The notes under the pieces were generated by a model that saw nothing but the letters and a program-made list of their open reading frames with translations, did not search any database and was not told the DNA's origin. Shown in pieces: positions 63,555 to 64,000 of a stretch of 64,000 nucleotides of DNA (positions within the stretch are counted from its first letter, which is position 1; every line of letters begins with the position of its first letter). The position numbers and the translations under genes are program-made. The DNA comes from Lachnospiraceae bacterium (GTDB lineage Bacteria; Bacillota; Clostridia; Lachnospirales; Lachnospiraceae), in contig JAEEVK010000003.1 in assembly GCA_016287095.1 (NCBI GenBank), forward strand, positions 1-64,000, written 5' to 3'.

Positions 63555-63680
63555 AGATGGTAAGGTAAAAAGATCCTTTAGTTATCAGAAAGATAACGAC
63601 TAAGGACGTGATATGGAGTAAAATACAGACATAATATGAGCATCAATTTGCCACTGATCGCTTATAGTGTCTGTTTTTTA
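63555..63680 (+). ncRNA. Leader RNA/attenuator candidate upstream of the Ig-like gene
   Basis: It begins about 7 bases after the -10 box. It has a hairpin GTTATCAGAAAGATAAC, extended by CCTT/AAGG (63573-63606). A terminator follows: ACAGAC (63625-63630) pairs with GTCTGT (63669-63674), with further pairing inside, then six T. About 115 bases remain to the next start codon, so it may be a riboswitch-like attenuator or a separate small RNA. No known riboswitch core is visible. Confidence 0.45.
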
Positions 63681-63793
63681 CACTCACTAACTATTTCGAT
63701 TGCTGAAACCACCAATCGTATTGAAAGGAGATCGGAAGACTTTATATTACCAAAACACTTTTTTAACAAACATATAACGAGGAGGAGATTGAT

Positions 63794-64000
63794 ATGAAGA
63801 AGATTACAAAATTATTGCTTGCGATTGTACTTGTTATTACGATGATAATCCCGGTAAGAAACATAGGGACTCAGGCGGCTTCTGTCAAACTGAGCAAGAC
63901 GAAAGCTACCATGGAGGTGGACTCGATTCTGACACTGAAGGTGTCAGGTACCTCCTCAAAGGTCACTTGGTCGACAAGTGATAAAAAGGTGGCTACGGTG
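63794..64000 (+). CDS. Secreted protein with Ig-like (BIG2) domain, 5' part only
   Basis: 69 codons are visible, cut by the window end. ATG 63794 has GAGGAGGAG upstream. Signal peptide MKKITKLLLAIVLVITMIIP (cleavage near QAA), then KLSKTKATMEVDSILTLKVS and VTWSTSDKKVATV, the start of a BIG2 domain, similar to the protein at 55186. Likely an exported surface protein. Confidence 0.75.
   Translation, partial: MKKITKLLLAIVLVITMIIPVRNIGTQAASVKLSKTKATMEVDSILTLKVSGTSSKVTWSTSDKKVATV

Noticed and set aside
63555..63680. c-di-GMP-I (GEMM) riboswitch
   Set aside because: The GEMM core blocks (CAGGGCAAACC, GACGCAAAGCC) are not found.

Overview
The window reads as chromosome of a low-GC Gram-positive anaerobe of the Lachnospiraceae, most like a Butyrivibrio/Pseudobutyrivibrio-type fibre degrader. 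The reasons are strong AGGAGG ribosome sites and TTGACA/TATAAT promoters, a Veg homologue, a YjfB-type motility protein, an anaerobic NrdG-type activase and several plant-wall glycosidases (two GH9, GH67, GH120, GH8). The taxon is inferred from gene content only.

Layout. 1-8.9 kb is an AT-rich accessory island: a 1956-residue nuclease-STAND-repeat protein of Avs/AVAST type and an AlbA_2/HATPase regulator-like protein, among gene debris. The same broken gene tail lies on both sides of the island (192-350 and 8718-8866), and a fragment of a second AlbA_2 gene lies between the two intact genes. 9-19.4 kb is housekeeping: nitroreductase, D,D-carboxypeptidase, TatD, RsmA, a radical SAM protein, a large surface GH9 cellulase and Upp. 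19.5-21.3 kb is an IS200/IS605 element with intact tnpA and tnpB, inserted upstream of upp. 21.3-32.6 kb carries a VanX-type dipeptidase, RfbA, DegV, a Suv3-like helicase and a fibre block (cytoplasmic GH9, cyclase-family hydrolase, GH67 alpha-glucuronidase, GH120 beta-xylosidase). 32.8-41 kb has a MIF homologue coupled to a nuclease-helicase fusion, a GH18/SH3 wall protein, MscS, AsnS, Nudix and YjfB. 41.4-49.7 kb has tRNA-Lys(CTT), a hybrid histidine kinase and small regulatory and metabolic genes, including a LytTR regulator with a membrane partner. 49.7-56.7 kb has GH8 exo-oligoxylanase, TadA, NrdG, Veg and NadE. 56.9-64 kb is a signalling and surface cluster: CHASE2-cyclase, TIM-barrel protein, GAF/HD-GYP protein, FecR/Pro-Thr-repeat protein and the start of a secreted Ig-like protein.

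How the parts fit. GH67, GH120 and GH8 have no signal peptide, so they look set to finish imported acidic xylo-oligosaccharides inside the cell, while the anchored GH9 works outside. No transporter for these sugars is in the window. The 56.9-63.4 kb genes are closely spaced behind one promoter and look like an extracytoplasmic sensor linked to cyclic nucleotide and HD-GYP output.

The most unusual signal is a pair of intergenic elements (10204-10449 and 38516-38802). They have different closing-stem sequences but the same nested pairing and shared internal blocks, with base-pair covariation, as expected for a structured RNA family. A second RNA candidate (13861-14041) has its own consensus promoter and terminator. 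A third (about 63555-63680) is a leader or attenuator ahead of the last gene.
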